Below, one piece after another: positions 34,527 through 46,227 of a stretch of DNA of 64,000 nucleotides. Position numbers and translations under genes: made by a program. The DNA lies in NCBI RefSeq assembly GCF_910596095.1, contig NC_056533.1:36368662-36432661 (forward strand), in the 5' to 3' direction. Each line of letters opens with the position of its first letter. Position 1 is the stretch's first letter. The notes beneath the pieces were generated by a model that did no database searches, was not told where the DNA came from, and was given only the letters and a program-made list of their open reading frames with translations. Origin of the DNA: Thunnus maccoyii (Eukaryota; Chordata; Actinopteri; Scombriformes; Scombridae).

Positions 34527-35747
34527 CCAAGCCCGTTCTCATTTCCAGGGCGTCGAATACCAACACTTTGTCACACCCTTTGGCGTCTGTATGAGGCGCA
34601 CCGGGCTTTCAACTAACTCCAATGTAAACCCATCTGTGTCATTATTAGACGACATGAGACTGATGACCGATGACGTCTATACAAGGTGACAATTTCCCTC
34701 TTAGCACGAGGCATGCTGGGTGGATGACTAAATAGTTAGATGGTAAAAGGTGGATTTTGTTGCAGTCATTGTGTTTACTGTTGCCATGACAACGTTTCAT
34801 ATGATCATTTCAATTCAAACCATGATCGTTCCCTAAACCTAACCAGATCTTGACCAGCTCTGAACGCGTAATATTGCCGCATATGGATCTACATCAGATT
34901 TAGCTGAACGCGTGGTGCGTCTCATACAGACACCAAAGGATGCTGACAAAGCGTATTTGACGACCTGGGATGAGAACGTGCTGTCAAACAACATATTTGA
35001 TCATTTAATGTGGAGGACTTGTTGCGTTTTTAGCTCCGTTTTTGGTCTCCACCAGCTCCTCAGAAAGACATCTGTCTCTTCAGCTGCTAAAATCCTCCAT
35101 TTTTGTGTCACCAGCTCATCACTGCATTTGTTTGTCTGCTGTTTAACGTTAGCGTAGTTTTTAAAGTTATCTGAGTGGTAACGTGCATGTTAATGAAGTA
35201 ACGTTACCGCAGTCGTATCTTTAATGTTTTCTGTCCCAGTGTGTGAACATCAGGGTTGAAAATTTAAAATTAAGAATAAAATCCACGAACCTTGATGGTT
35301 AAGTCCCTGCTGCCATTTAGTATTATATGTTTCAAACTGCATTTGACAAATGAGTATCATGTGATGTATCAATAGATGACATCTGATGACAGTAAACATT
35401 ATTTTGTTCAGAAAATGTCACGTTTTTGTTCATGATTTAGACTCTGCTGGTTAAATGATGTTACTTGGAGTTGAACATCTGGTTCCTTGATTGTCATTTT
35501 AGACCTTTTATCAGGTTATGATGGACACACAAATCAATCATGTCATTTCCTCCACTTGAACATATGAAGGAGAGTCGTCGATGTTTCAGGCAGTTTGTGT
35601 TACAGTCTCCTCCTTTAGGACTTTGTTTTTTCTGTTTTTCGTGTGAATTCAAAGCAAAACAAATCAAGTTTTTCCTGTTTTAGTCTGCAAAAGTAGCGTC
35701 TCATTTGACTCTTGAAACACATTGAAGTGCAAACACTGTTGTGTAAC

Positions 35748-35784
35748 ATTAATTACTAAACTATCCGATAGTTTAGTAATTAAT
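35748..35784. repeat. Perfect 17-bp palindrome arms, 3-base centre (unit 1)
   Basis: ATTAATTACTAAACTAT, centre CCG, then the exact reverse complement. Unit 2 has the equivalent at about 41642-41678 with centre GCG and one arm mismatch. It could be a transposon terminus or a cruciform-forming site. Confidence 0.8.
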
Positions 35785-36306
35785 TTTACATTAGTGTACG
35801 ATTAATTATTTTTTTTTTTACTAGGCCAACTCACTGATGAAAGTAACTTCTCCATCTGTCTTCTCTACAGATTTTTGATGATGTGTGTTCATGTTGTAAC
35901 ACTTTGAACCATCCAGACATTTCATAAAGAAAAGCCTTCTTTTTGTTTAGATGTCGTTATCACGTTTACTATGATTGCGCAACTGTTTCACATCTATGTG
36001 ACTGGCTGAGAGAGCGTTAATCATCACACCCACTGATCTATATTCACCGTCATCCATCCCTTTTGAATGTTGCACTGCTGCACGTACATAGCAGGTGCAC
36101 ACGGAGATGTCCACACAGTCTGTGAGCTTAAGACCCACTACGCTGCTCTTGTCATTGCACTTAATCAGTTAAATTAGGGCCCAAATGTATTTAGCACATC
36201 TGTCCGAGTGGACAGACATAAATACTGTAATTTATTCGAATGAATGAATAAAAACTTTTTGAAAAGATCTTCCTCTGATTTTTTTCTCAAATTAGTCCCT
36301 GTATTT

Positions 36307-36315
36307 GTCTGTCTG

Positions 36316-36411
<96 letters not shown>

Positions 36412-36415
36412 TACA
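36307..36415. repeat. (TCTA)n/(TAGA)n palindromic microsatellite, unit 1
   Basis: About 16 TCTA units are followed without a gap by about 11 TAGA units, so the two halves are self-complementary. Unit 2 has shorter, rearranged versions at 41293-41338 and about 42150-42205. Confidence 0.9.
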
Positions 36416-36835
36416 GATATAGATATAGATATATTCTATAGCGAAAAACAAGTTGTTGTCTGGATTGGGTTTCTTTTCTATTCCAATTGCCGACTTGCAG
36501 ACTAAAACAGAAAAGCATGTGGATTTTCGTTTGTTTGTTTGTTTGTTTTAATTCACACGAAAAACAGAAAAACAAAGTAATACATTGATTGTTTATTCTG
36601 TTATGAGTCAAGTTGAACACAGCTTTGGGTGGAGACTACACGGACCCCAAATGAAGGCGGACAGCACCTCCTTCCTGTTAAAAAGACGGACAGTGCGTCC
36701 GTCCAATCAGCGATGAGTCTTGTCAATAGGAGAGCGTCCAATCAGCAACAAGCTTCGTCGATAGCAGGTACCTACCTTTTCCGGTAGAAGTTAGTGTTGC
36801 TGTGTTGTCAACTTTTACGGTTGTGATTTCTGATT

Positions 36836-37056
36836 TGTTGTCGTGTTTTCTCTTTTGTTGTTGTGTTTTCTCTTTTGTTGTTGTGTTTTGTAATTTGTTG
36901 TTCTGTTTTGTAATTTGTTGTTGTGTTTTGTCATTTATTGTTGTGTTTTGTTATATGTTGTTGTGTTTTGTCATTTGTTGTTGTGTTTTGTCATTTGTTG
37001 TCGTGTATTGTTATTTGTTGTCGTGTATTTTGTCATTTGTTGTTGTGTTTTTTGTC
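36836..37056 (+). repeat. 20-bp minisatellite upstream of chemokine copy 2
   Basis: About ten imperfect copies of TTGTTGTTGTGTTTTGTYAT directly abut 'gatctgcacttcagggccaccgtacatctg' and the copy-2 5' UTR. The plus strand is almost free of C. No TATA box is seen between the repeat and the start codon at 37108. Confidence 0.9.
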
Positions 37057-37107
37057 ATTGTGATCTGCACTTCAGGGCCACCGTACATCTGTCTCTGTTG
37101 AGGAACC

Positions 37108-38708
37108 ATGAAGACTCTGGCGGCTTTCATCCTTCTGACTCTGATCTGCTTCCTGCATCACAGCTCTGCAGGTCAGTGACTCTGCTTGATTTCTCTGAGA
37201 TGCCACTAAAACTGCATTTAACAGACTAAGTGTTATGTTATGTTAAGTGTTAAGTGTGTGTGTGTGTATGTGTTCACAGGTCCCCACAGGGTAGGGTTCA
37301 TGTCTGAAGTCGGATGCTGTATGAACCACACTCGGAAGATAATTCCTAAGCAGAGGGTGAAACATGTGGAGGAGACCCCAAGTCACTGCCCAACCAAAGC
37401 GATTGTGTAAGTATACAGGTTTTGTTTTTGGATCACATTAGATTGTACAGATATTAATCATCTACCACATATTACGTGTACTTTTAATGCAATGATTTTG
37501 CATCAAAAGAAAATCAGAGAAACCTGCAATTTTTTCTTCCTACCAGTAAGTAAAAATAAGGTAGAAATACTTCTTTAAAAGTAAAAGCTTTAAGTAAAAA
37601 TAGTAGCACACAGAGTATTAATATATATAGTATTAGCAGCAAAATGTCCTTAAAAGTATCCTGTGTGTGTTTTTTATGATTTCAATGAACTGACAATTGA
37701 GGAAAATATTCAGTTCAGTGTATTTAGTGAGAAGTGCTGAATGTAAAGAAATCTGAAATCTCTACAATGAAATATAAAAGTTAAAAAAGAAGTACTTAAA
37801 AAAGGAATATATTCCTTTTAAAATCAAACTACTTTGTATTGAGGGGTTATTTCATCTATAACAATGTCTCATATTTTATGAGGTTTCATATGTTTTTATA
37901 TGTAAATCTATGTATCTGTGCAGGTAAAGACGTCAGATAAATGACTTAAAAGTAAAATATTTCCTTTTCAAATGTAGTGAAATATAAAGTTTCTGAAGAT
38001 GGAAATGCTGAGTAAAAGTACTTAAAGTACATAAAAACTTAATTTCTTGAGTATTTCTCTATAACAATAACTATTTATGACTAAGTAATCAACAAAACAC
38101 AAATACAGAAATGTTAGATGCCAATCAGCAAATGACCAGTTTACAAATTCATGTTTAGTAGGTTGCAGAGTCTCCACAAGGGAGCGCTGTTCAGTCGTTA
38201 TATGTGAAGACCTTCAGGTCTAAAACAGGAGGATTTGATTATTTCTATTTTCTGCTACTTTATATTTCTATTTCACTTCATTTCTGAAGTAAATATTTGA
38301 CATTTTACTCCACTACATTTGTTTGACAGCAGTAGTGCAGATTCAGATTTTACATACAAAACATTCAGTGGTGGAAAGTAACTAAGTACATTTACTCAAG
38401 TACTGCACTTAAGTACAATTTTGAGGTACTTGTACTTGTACAAAGGTTAGTGTAAGTCTCCAGGAAATGAATGTAAGTCTATGTAATGTCCACAAAAGTG
38501 ACCTAAGTCAACGTATGCTTGTGCCTCTAACAACATACAATATGTTTTGTGTGTTTCTTACAGAGTCACGTCTGTGTGTGATAAGAAGTTTTGTTTTGAT
38601 CCAGATTTCCGATGGGCAAAGAGGCTGTTGGCAGTATTTGAGAATTTCCCTGATAAGACGTCTCCACCTGCTCCTTTCAATCGCTCCAAGTGTGGAAAGA
38701 AAAAATAG
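37108..38708 (+). CDS. CC-chemokine-like gene, copy 2 (111 aa)
   Basis: Exons: 37108-37171, 37280-37406 and 38564-38708; the frame closes at TAG. The signal peptide is about 21 residues (MKTLAAFILLTLICFLHHSSA). The mature chain begins GPHRVGFMSEV, then GCCMNHT with the adjacent Cys pair, SHC, and FC before DPDFRWAKRLL. These are the four canonical chemokine cysteines. An extra pair, SVC and the C-terminal SKC, makes a six-cysteine CC chemokine. NHT and NRS are possible N-glycosylation sites. The N-terminus differs from copies 1 and 3, which start (A/S)ANGAV; the N-terminus usually decides receptor activation. AATAAA is at 39283-39288. I cannot assign a CCL number. Confidence 0.9.
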
Positions 38709-39716
38709 TGATGTGGTGCTAGAATGCTGTTCCTTTGTGTACTGCAATGACGTGTAAATTATCTATTTTACTGGTTGTTGTAACTGATAATCAACGATAA
38801 TTACACAGAAAAGTATCTTTGCAGGTTAAAGCTGCCTTTAACTGACATCGTCACCTTTGAAAGTTTCATGTTTAATGACTTTGGTTAAAATACAGCTTGA
38901 AATACTTTCTAGAATATTAAACACACCAGCCAAAGTTTTGTCTAAGATTAGAAAATAACAAGTGGTACTACGGTTTATTACTGACTCTTTTAAATGTATG
39001 TTTATTAATACTACATGAGCTAATGTCTCTTTCTGTGTAAAAGCTGTATGTTTGTATTATGTAGTTAGTTTTTAGTTTTTTAAGTGCAATATATATCCAA
39101 CGAGGTAAAGGCTGTTTAACATCTCTACAATAATTGAATGTACTTATACTATTTAAAAGGAGAAAAAAGACTGTTACTCCTTCTATATGAATGCAAATCC
39201 TTTCATGAAAATATGTGTGCAAATTTTTGAAATTTCCATAATTATGTAAATGTTGATGTGAACTTCTGTGTTGATTTCCAAGAATAAAACCTGTTGAGAC
39301 AGAAATACAAAGGTTACTGAGTATTAATTTATGTAGTATTAGAAAAAATTCATTTGAAATCTGAAGCTAAAGTATCATCATTACTGTAATAATATTGATA
39401 ACAAATGTAAACCCCAATATTCAGCATTTATAAGCAGTATATAAATGGTTTATAACACTATAATGTAGATGTAAGCAGATATAAAACAGTTGAGATAATA
39501 TAAAATATGTCTTCATAGGAAAAGTTATAATTGTTGACAAACACTGTACATTAATAAACACTTAGATATGTTCTTTTGTCTGTTTCTAACTACATTATAG
39601 TGTGTTACAAACAATTATTAAATATTTGCATACTACTTATGAATAATAGTGTTACCATTAACATATAACTGTGAAAAATCCAACAAGTCCTCCAAATTAA
39701 ACGACCAAATCTGTCA

Positions 39717-40070
39717 TTTGACCATGTGACTCCAGAAAGTCGAGTCGGGAGTCATCCCCTAACCTCAACGCCGTGGTTATTACTGCTGACATGACGACGA
39801 ATGTGGCCCAACTTTAAGGAAGTAGTAACTTTAATTTACACCGCACGTTCCTCTAATCTTAACAAAGTGATCATTATAACCCAAACCATGACCTTTAACC
39901 CTAACCAGACCTTAATCACAATATTGTCACATTATAAAACATCATTATTGTTTAACAGTGATGTGTAACAGTTTTGGGAAACAGAAAAATGATGTTGTTC
40001 TGCTGATTAAGGTGCCAGATTAGAAAACGCTCCTATGTGTCGTTCTGGAGTCACATGGTCAAACCAAGCC
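39717..40070. mobile_element. MITE with inverted termini (unit 2 copy)
   Basis: This is the duplicate of the 34178-34526 element: 'tttgaccatgtgactccagaa' at about 39717 and its complement 'ttctggagtcacatggtcaaa' at about 40043. It came with the segmental duplication rather than by separate insertion, because flanking DNA is homologous on both sides. Confidence 0.6.
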
Positions 40071-41159
40071 CGTTCTCATTTCCAGGGCGTCGAATACCAA
40101 CACTTTGTCATACCCTTTGGCGTCTGTATGAGACGCACCGGGCTTTCAACTAACTCCAATGTAAACCCATCTGTGTCATTATTAGACGCCATGAGACTGA
40201 TGACTGATGACGTCTGTACAAGGTGACAATTTCCCTCTCAGCACGAGGCATGCTGGGTGGATGACTTAATAGTTAGATGGCAAAAGGTGGACTTTGTTGC
40301 AGTCATTGTGTTTACTGTTGCCATGACAACGTTTCATATGATCATTTCAATCCAAACCATGATCTTTCCCTAAACCTAACCAGATCTTAACCAGCTCTGA
40401 ACGCGTAATATTGCCGCATATGGATCTACATTGGATTTAGCTGAACGCGTGGTGCGTCTCATACAGACGCCAAAGGATGCTGACAAAGCGTATTTGACGA
40501 CCTGGGATGAGAACGTGCTGTCAAACAACATATTTGATCATTTAATGTGGAGGACTTGTTGCTTTTTAGCTCCGTTTTTGGTCTCCACCAGCTCCTCAGA
40601 AAAACATCTGTCTCTTCAGCTGCTAAAATCCTCCATTTTTGTGTCACAAGCTCATCACTGCATTTGTTTGTCTGCTGTTTAACGTTAGCGTAGTTTTGAA
40701 AGTTAGCTGAGTGGTAACGTGCATGTTAATGAAGTAACGTTACAGCAGTCGTATCTTTAATGTTTTCTGTCCCAGTGTGTGAACATCAGGGTTGAAAATT
40801 TAAAATTAAGAATAAAATCCATGAACCTTGATGTTTAACTCCCTGCTGCCATTTAGTATTATATGTTTCAAACTGCATTTGACAAATGAGTATCATGTGA
40901 TGTATCAATAGATGACATCTGATGACAGTAAACATTATTTTATTCATAAAATGTCACGTTGTTCATGATTTAGACTCTGCTGGTTAAATGATGTTACTTG
41001 GAGTTGAACATCTGGTTCCTCGATTGTCATTTTAGACCTTTTATCAGGTTATGATGGACACACAAATCAATCATGTCATTTCCTCCACTTGAATATATGA
41101 AGGAGAGTCGTCGATGTTTCAGGCAGTTTGTGTTACAGTCTCCTCCGTGAGGACTTTGT

Positions 41160-42370
41160 TTTTTCTGTTTTTCGTGTGAATTCAAAGCAAAACAAAACAT
41201 GCTTTTCCCGTTTTAGTCTGCAAATTGGCAATTGGAATACAAAAGAAACCCAATCCAGAAAACAACTTGTTTTTTTGTTATTGCATATATATATCTAGAT
41301 AGATAGATAGATAGATAAATAAATAGATAGATAGATAGAGGGTGTGATTTGGAGGGAGAATCCCCGTTTGCCTCTGCGCAAGAGCGCAGTGCCATTACGC
41401 ACAGCTGTTCACTTTTTTTTACCTTCATTAATTCGCCTGAAAATTACACCAGGCTGCTACAAAATAACCACACACACCTCTACACACAGCAGACTGGTCG
41501 GTTATACCTGATATTCTGCTTTTTATGAAGGAGCGTCCGTTTACCTGGGCTCATCAGCCTCTTTTCCAACTTTCTTTTTACCAAAAGTAGCGTCTCATTT
41601 TACTCTTGAAACACATTGAAGTGCAAACACTGTTGTGTAACATTAATTACTAAACTATGCGATAGTTTAGTAACTAATTTTACATTAGTGTACGATTAAT
41701 TAATTTTTTTTTACTAGGCCAACTCACTGATGAAAGTAACTTCTCCATCTGTCTTGTCTTCAGATTTTTGATGATGTGTGTTCATGTTGTAACACTTTGA
41801 ACCATCCAGGCATTTCCTAAAGAAAAGCCTTCTTTTTGTTTAGATGTCGTTATCACGTTTACTATGATTGCGCAACTGTTTCACCTGTATGTGACTGGCT
41901 GAGAGAGCGTTAATCATCACACCCACTGATCTATATTCACCGTCATCCATCCCTTTTGAATGTTGCACTGCTGCACGTACATAGCAGGTGCACACGGAGA
42001 TGTCCACACAGTCTGTGAGCTTAAGACCCACTACGCTGTTCTTGTCATTGCACTTAATCAGTTAAATTAGGGCCCAAATGTATTTAGCACATCTGTCCGA
42101 GTGGACAGACATAAATACTGTAATTTATTCGAATGAATGAATGTATTTGTCTGTCTATCTATCTATCTATATAGATAGATCTATCTATCTATATAGATAG
42201 AAATACAGATATAGATATAGATATATTCTATAGCAAAAAACAAGTTGTTGTCTGGATTGGGTTTCTTTTCTATTCCAATTGCCGATTTGCAGACCAAAAC
42301 AGAAACGCATGTGGATTTTCGTTTGTTTGTTGTTGTTTTTTTAATTCACACGAAAAACAGAAAAACAAAG
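41160..42370. repeat. Large inverted repeat in unit 2
   Basis: The left arm, about 41160-41290 ('tttttcgtgtgaatt', 'ttttagtctgcaaattggcaattggaata', 'aaacccaatccagaaaacaacttgttttt'), is repeated in reverse complement at about 42235-42370. TCTA/TAGA tracts lie at the inner edges of both arms. Unit 1 has the right arm (36447-36570) but only the outer part of the left arm (35630-35695). Confidence 0.7.
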
Positions 42371-42649
42371 TAATACATTGATTGTTTATCCTGTTATGAG
42401 TCAAGTTGAACACAGCTTTGGGTGGAGACTACACGGACCTCAAATGAAGGCGGACAGCACCTCCTTCCTGTTAAAAAGACGGACAGTGCGTCCGTCCAAT
42501 CAGCGATGATCCTTGTCAGTGGGAGAGCGTCCAATCAGCAACAAGCTTTGTCGATAGCAGGTACCTACCTTTTCCGGTAGAAGTTAGTGTTGCTGTGTTG
42601 TCAACTTCTACGGGTGTGTTGTCAACTTTTACGGTTGTGATTTCTGATT

Positions 42650-43957
42650 TGTTGTCGTGTTTTCTCTTTTGTTGTTGTTGTGTTTTGTCATTTTTTTTGT
42701 TGTGTTTTGTCGTTTGTTGTTGTGTTTTGTTATTTGTTGTTGTGTTTTGTTATTTGTTGTTGTGTTTTGTCATTTGTTGTTGTGTTTTGTTATTTGTTGT
42801 TGTTGTTTTGTCATTTGTTGTTGTGTTTTGTTATTTGTTGTTGTGTTTTGTCATTTGTTGTCGTGTATTGTTATTTGTTGTTGTGTTTGGTTATTTTTTT
42901 GTTGTTGTGTTTTGTCATTTGTTGTTGTTTTGTTATTTTTTGTTGTTGTGTTTTGTCATTTGTTGTTGTGTTTTGTTATTTGTTGTTGTGTTTTGTTATT
43001 TGTTGTTGTGTTTTGTCATTTGTTGTTGTTTTGTTATTTGTTGTTGTGTTTTGTTATTTGTTGTTGTGTTTTGTCATTTGTTGTTGTTTTATTTGTTGTT
43101 GTGTTTTGTCATTTGTTGTTGTGTTTTGTTATTTGTTGTTTTGTTATTTGTTGTTGTCTTTTGTTATTTGTTGTTGTCTTTTGTCATTTGTTGTTGTTTT
43201 ATTTGTTGTTGTGTTTTGTCATTTGTTGTTGTGTTTTGTTATTTGTTGTTTTGTTATTTGTTGTTGTCTTTTGTTATTTGTTGTTGTCTTTTGTTATTTG
43301 TTGTTGTGTTTTGTCATTTGTTGTTGTGTTTTGTTATTTGTTGTTTTGTTATTTGTTGTTGTCTTTTGTTATTTGTTGTTGTGTTTTGTCATTTGTTGTT
43401 GTTTTATTTGTTGTTGTGTTTTGTCATTTGTTGTTGTTTTATTTGTTGTGTTTTGTTATTTGTTGTTTTGTTATTTGTTGTTGTGTTTTGTTATTTGTTG
43501 TTGTCTTTTGTTATTTGTTGTTGTGTTTTGTTATTTGTTGTTTTGTTATTTGTTGTTGTCTTTTGTTATTTGTTGTTGTCTTTTGTCATTTGTTGTTGTT
43601 TTGTTATTTGTGGTTGTGTTTTGTCATTTGTTGTTGTTTTGTTATTTGTTGTTGTGTTTTGTTATTTGTTGTTGTGTTTTGTCATTTGTTGTTGTTTTGT
43701 TATTTGTTGTTGTGTTTTGTTATTTGTTGTTGTGTTTTGTTATTTGTTGTCGTGTATTGTTATTTGTTGTTGTTGTTTTGTTATTTGTTGTTGTGTTTTG
43801 ATATTTGTTGTTGTGTTTTGTCATTTGTTGTTGTGTTTTGTTATTTGTTGTTGTGTTTTGTTATTTGTTGTTGTTGTGTTTTGTTATTTGTTGTTGTGTT
43901 TTGTTATTTGTTGTCGTGTGTTGTTATTTGTTGTTGTGTTTTTTGATTTGTCGTTGT
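42650..43957 (+). repeat. 1.3-kb 20-bp minisatellite upstream of chemokine copy 3
   Basis: About 65 imperfect copies of TTGTTGTTGTGTTTTGTYAT occur with shorter variants (17 and 14 bases). The unit has no stop codon in any plus-strand frame, so all three frames stay open for over 370 codons of Cys/Val/Leu/Phe. These are artefacts, not genes. The array ends 46 bases before the copy-3 start codon. It is about six times longer than the array before copy 2. Confidence 0.95.
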
Positions 43958-44003
43958 GATCTGCACTTCAGGGCCACCGTACATCTGTCTCTGTTGAGGA
44001 ACC

Positions 44004-45594
44004 ATGAAGACTCTGGCGACTTTCATCCTTCTGACTCTGATCTGCTTCCTGCATCACAGCTCTGCATGTCAGTGACTCTGCTTGATTTCTCTGAGATGCC
44101 ACTAAAACTGCATTTAACAGACTAAGTGTTATGTTAAGTGTTAAGTGTGTGTGTGTGTGTTCACAGCTGCCAACGGTGCAGTGTTGGCGACTACAGACGG
44201 ATGCTGTATGAACCACACTCGGATGATAATTCCTAAGCAGAAGGTGAGACATGTGGCGGAGAACCCAAGTCACTGCGAAACCAAAGCGATTATGTAAGTA
44301 TACAGGTTTTGTTTTTGGATCACATTAGATTGTACAGATGTTAATCATCTACCACATATTACGTGTACTTTTAATGCAATGATTTTGCATCAAAAGAAAA
44401 TCAGAGAAACCTGCAATTTTTTCTTCCTGCCAGTAAGTAAAAATAAGGTAGAAATACTTCTTTAAAAGTAAAAGCTTTAAGTAAAAATAGTAGCACACAG
44501 AGTATTAATATATATAGTATTAGCAGCAAAATGTCCTTAAAAGTATCCTGTGTGTGTTTTTTATGATTTCAATGAACTGACAATTGAGGAAAATATTCAG
44601 TTCAGTGTATTTAGTGAGAAGTGCTGAATGTAAAGAAATCTGAAATCTCTACAATGAAATATAAAAGTTAAAAAAGAAGTACTTAAAAAAGGAATATATT
44701 CCTTTTAAAATCAAACTGCTTTGTATTGAGGGGTTATTTCATCTATAACAATGTCTCATATTTTATGAGGTTTCATGTTTTTATATGTAAATCTATGTAT
44801 CTGTGCAGGTAAAGACGTCAGATAAATGACTTAAAAGTAAAATATTTCCTTTTAAAATGTAGTGAAATATAAAGTTTCTGAAGATGGAAATGCTGAGTAA
44901 AAGTACTTAAAGTACCATGAAAACTTAATTTCTTGAGTATTTCTCTATAACAATAACTATTTATGACTAAATAATCAACAAAACACAAATACAGAAATGT
45001 TAGATGCCAATCAGCAAATGACCAGTTTACAAATTGATGTTTAGTAGGTTGCAGAGTCTCCACAAGGGAGCACTGTTCAGTCGTTATATGTGAAGACCTT
45101 CAGGTCTAAAACAGGAGGATTTGATTATTTCTATTTTCTGCTACTTTATATTTCTATTTCACTTCATTTCTGAAGTAAATATTTGACATTTTACTCCACT
45201 ACATTTGTTTGACAGCAGTAGTGCAGATTCAGATTTTACATACAAAACAAATTAAAAGTAACTAAGTACATTTACTCAAGTACTGCACTTAAGTACAATT
45301 TTGAGGTACTTGTACTTGTACAAAGGTTAGTGTAAGTCTCCAGGAAATGAATGTTAGTCTATGTAATGTCCACAAAAGTGACCTAAGTCAACGTATGCGT
45401 GTGCCTCTAACAACATACAATATGTTTTGTGTGTTTCTTACAGAGTCACGTCTGTGTGTGATAAGCTGTATTGTATTGATCCTGATTCCCGATGGGCAAA
45501 GAACCTGTTGGCAGAATTTGAGAAGTTCCCTGATAAGACGTCTCCACCTGCTCCTTTCAATCGCTCCAAGTGTAGAAAATATAGAAAAAAATAG
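44004..45594 (+). CDS. CC-chemokine-like gene, copy 3 (113 aa)
   Basis: Exons: 44004-44067, 44167-44293 and 45444-45594. The signal peptide starts MKTLATFILLTLICFLHH. The mature chain has SANGAVLATTD, then GCCMNHT, SHC, SVC, a Cys before IDPDSRWAKNLL, and SKC. The basic end (CRKYRKK) is longer than in copies 1 and 2. The last base of exon 1 is T (GCAT|GTCAGT) instead of the usual G, which weakens the donor but leaves the frame intact (Ser at the junction). The 3' region has lost the poly(A) signal used by copies 1 and 2; an AATAAA at 45881-45886 may replace it. Upstream is the 1.3-kb minisatellite. It is probably functional, with splicing efficiency in doubt. Confidence 0.85.
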
Positions 45595-46227
45595 TGATGT
45601 GGTGTGAGAATGCTGTTCCTTTGTGTACTGCAATGACGTGTAAATTATCTATTCTACTGGTTGTTGTAATTGATAATCAATGATAATTACTTGAAATACT
45701 TTCTAGAATATTAAACACACCAGCCAAAGTTTTGTCTAAGATTAGAAAATAACAAGTGGTACTACGGTTTATTACTGACTTTTTTAAATGTATGTTTATT
45801 AATACTACACGAGCTAATGTCTCTTTCTGTGATGAATGTTTTGAGTGTGTGAACATCAGAGTTGAAAATTTAAAATTAAGAATAAAATCCATGAACCTTG
45901 ATGTTTAACTCCCTGCTGCCATTTAGTATTATATGTTTCAAACTGCATTTGACAAATGAGTATCATGTGATGTATCAATAGATGACATCTGATGACAGTA
46001 AACACTATTTTGTTCAGAAAATGTCACGTTGTTGTTCATGATTTAGACTCTGCTGGTTAAATGATGTTACTTGGAGTTGAACATCTGGTTCCTTGATTGT
46101 CATTTTAGACCTTTTATCAGGTTATGATGGACACACAAATCAATCATGTCATTTCCTCCACTTGAACATATGAAGGAGAGTCGTCGATGTTTCAGGCAGT
46201 TTGTGTTACAGTCTCCTCCGTGAGGAC

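Larger units (their letters stand above)
31550..46227 (+). repeat. Tandem segmental duplication (three chemokine units)
   Basis: Unit 1 spans about 31550-37085, unit 2 about 37086-43980 and unit 3 about 43981-46227. Homology begins at 'acatctgtctctgttgagg', just upstream of each start codon, and covers introns, 3' UTR and downstream repeats at high identity by eye. Unit 2 is longer because of a 1.3-kb minisatellite and about 0.37 kb at 41229-41585 that is absent from unit 1. Unit 3 has internal deletions and stops at 'cctccgtgaggac' (about 46227). Confidence 0.9.

Noticed and set aside
36836-37056. CRISPR-like direct repeats
   Set aside because: Unit length is 20 bases with no unique spacers and the genome is eukaryotic; it is a minisatellite.
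42595-43959. Open frames of 454, 429 and 373 codons overlapping on the plus strand
   Set aside because: They are translations of the 20-bp minisatellite, whose unit has no stop in any plus frame. Cys/Val/Leu/Phe-only composition, all three frames open at once and no homologous pattern argue against a membrane protein.
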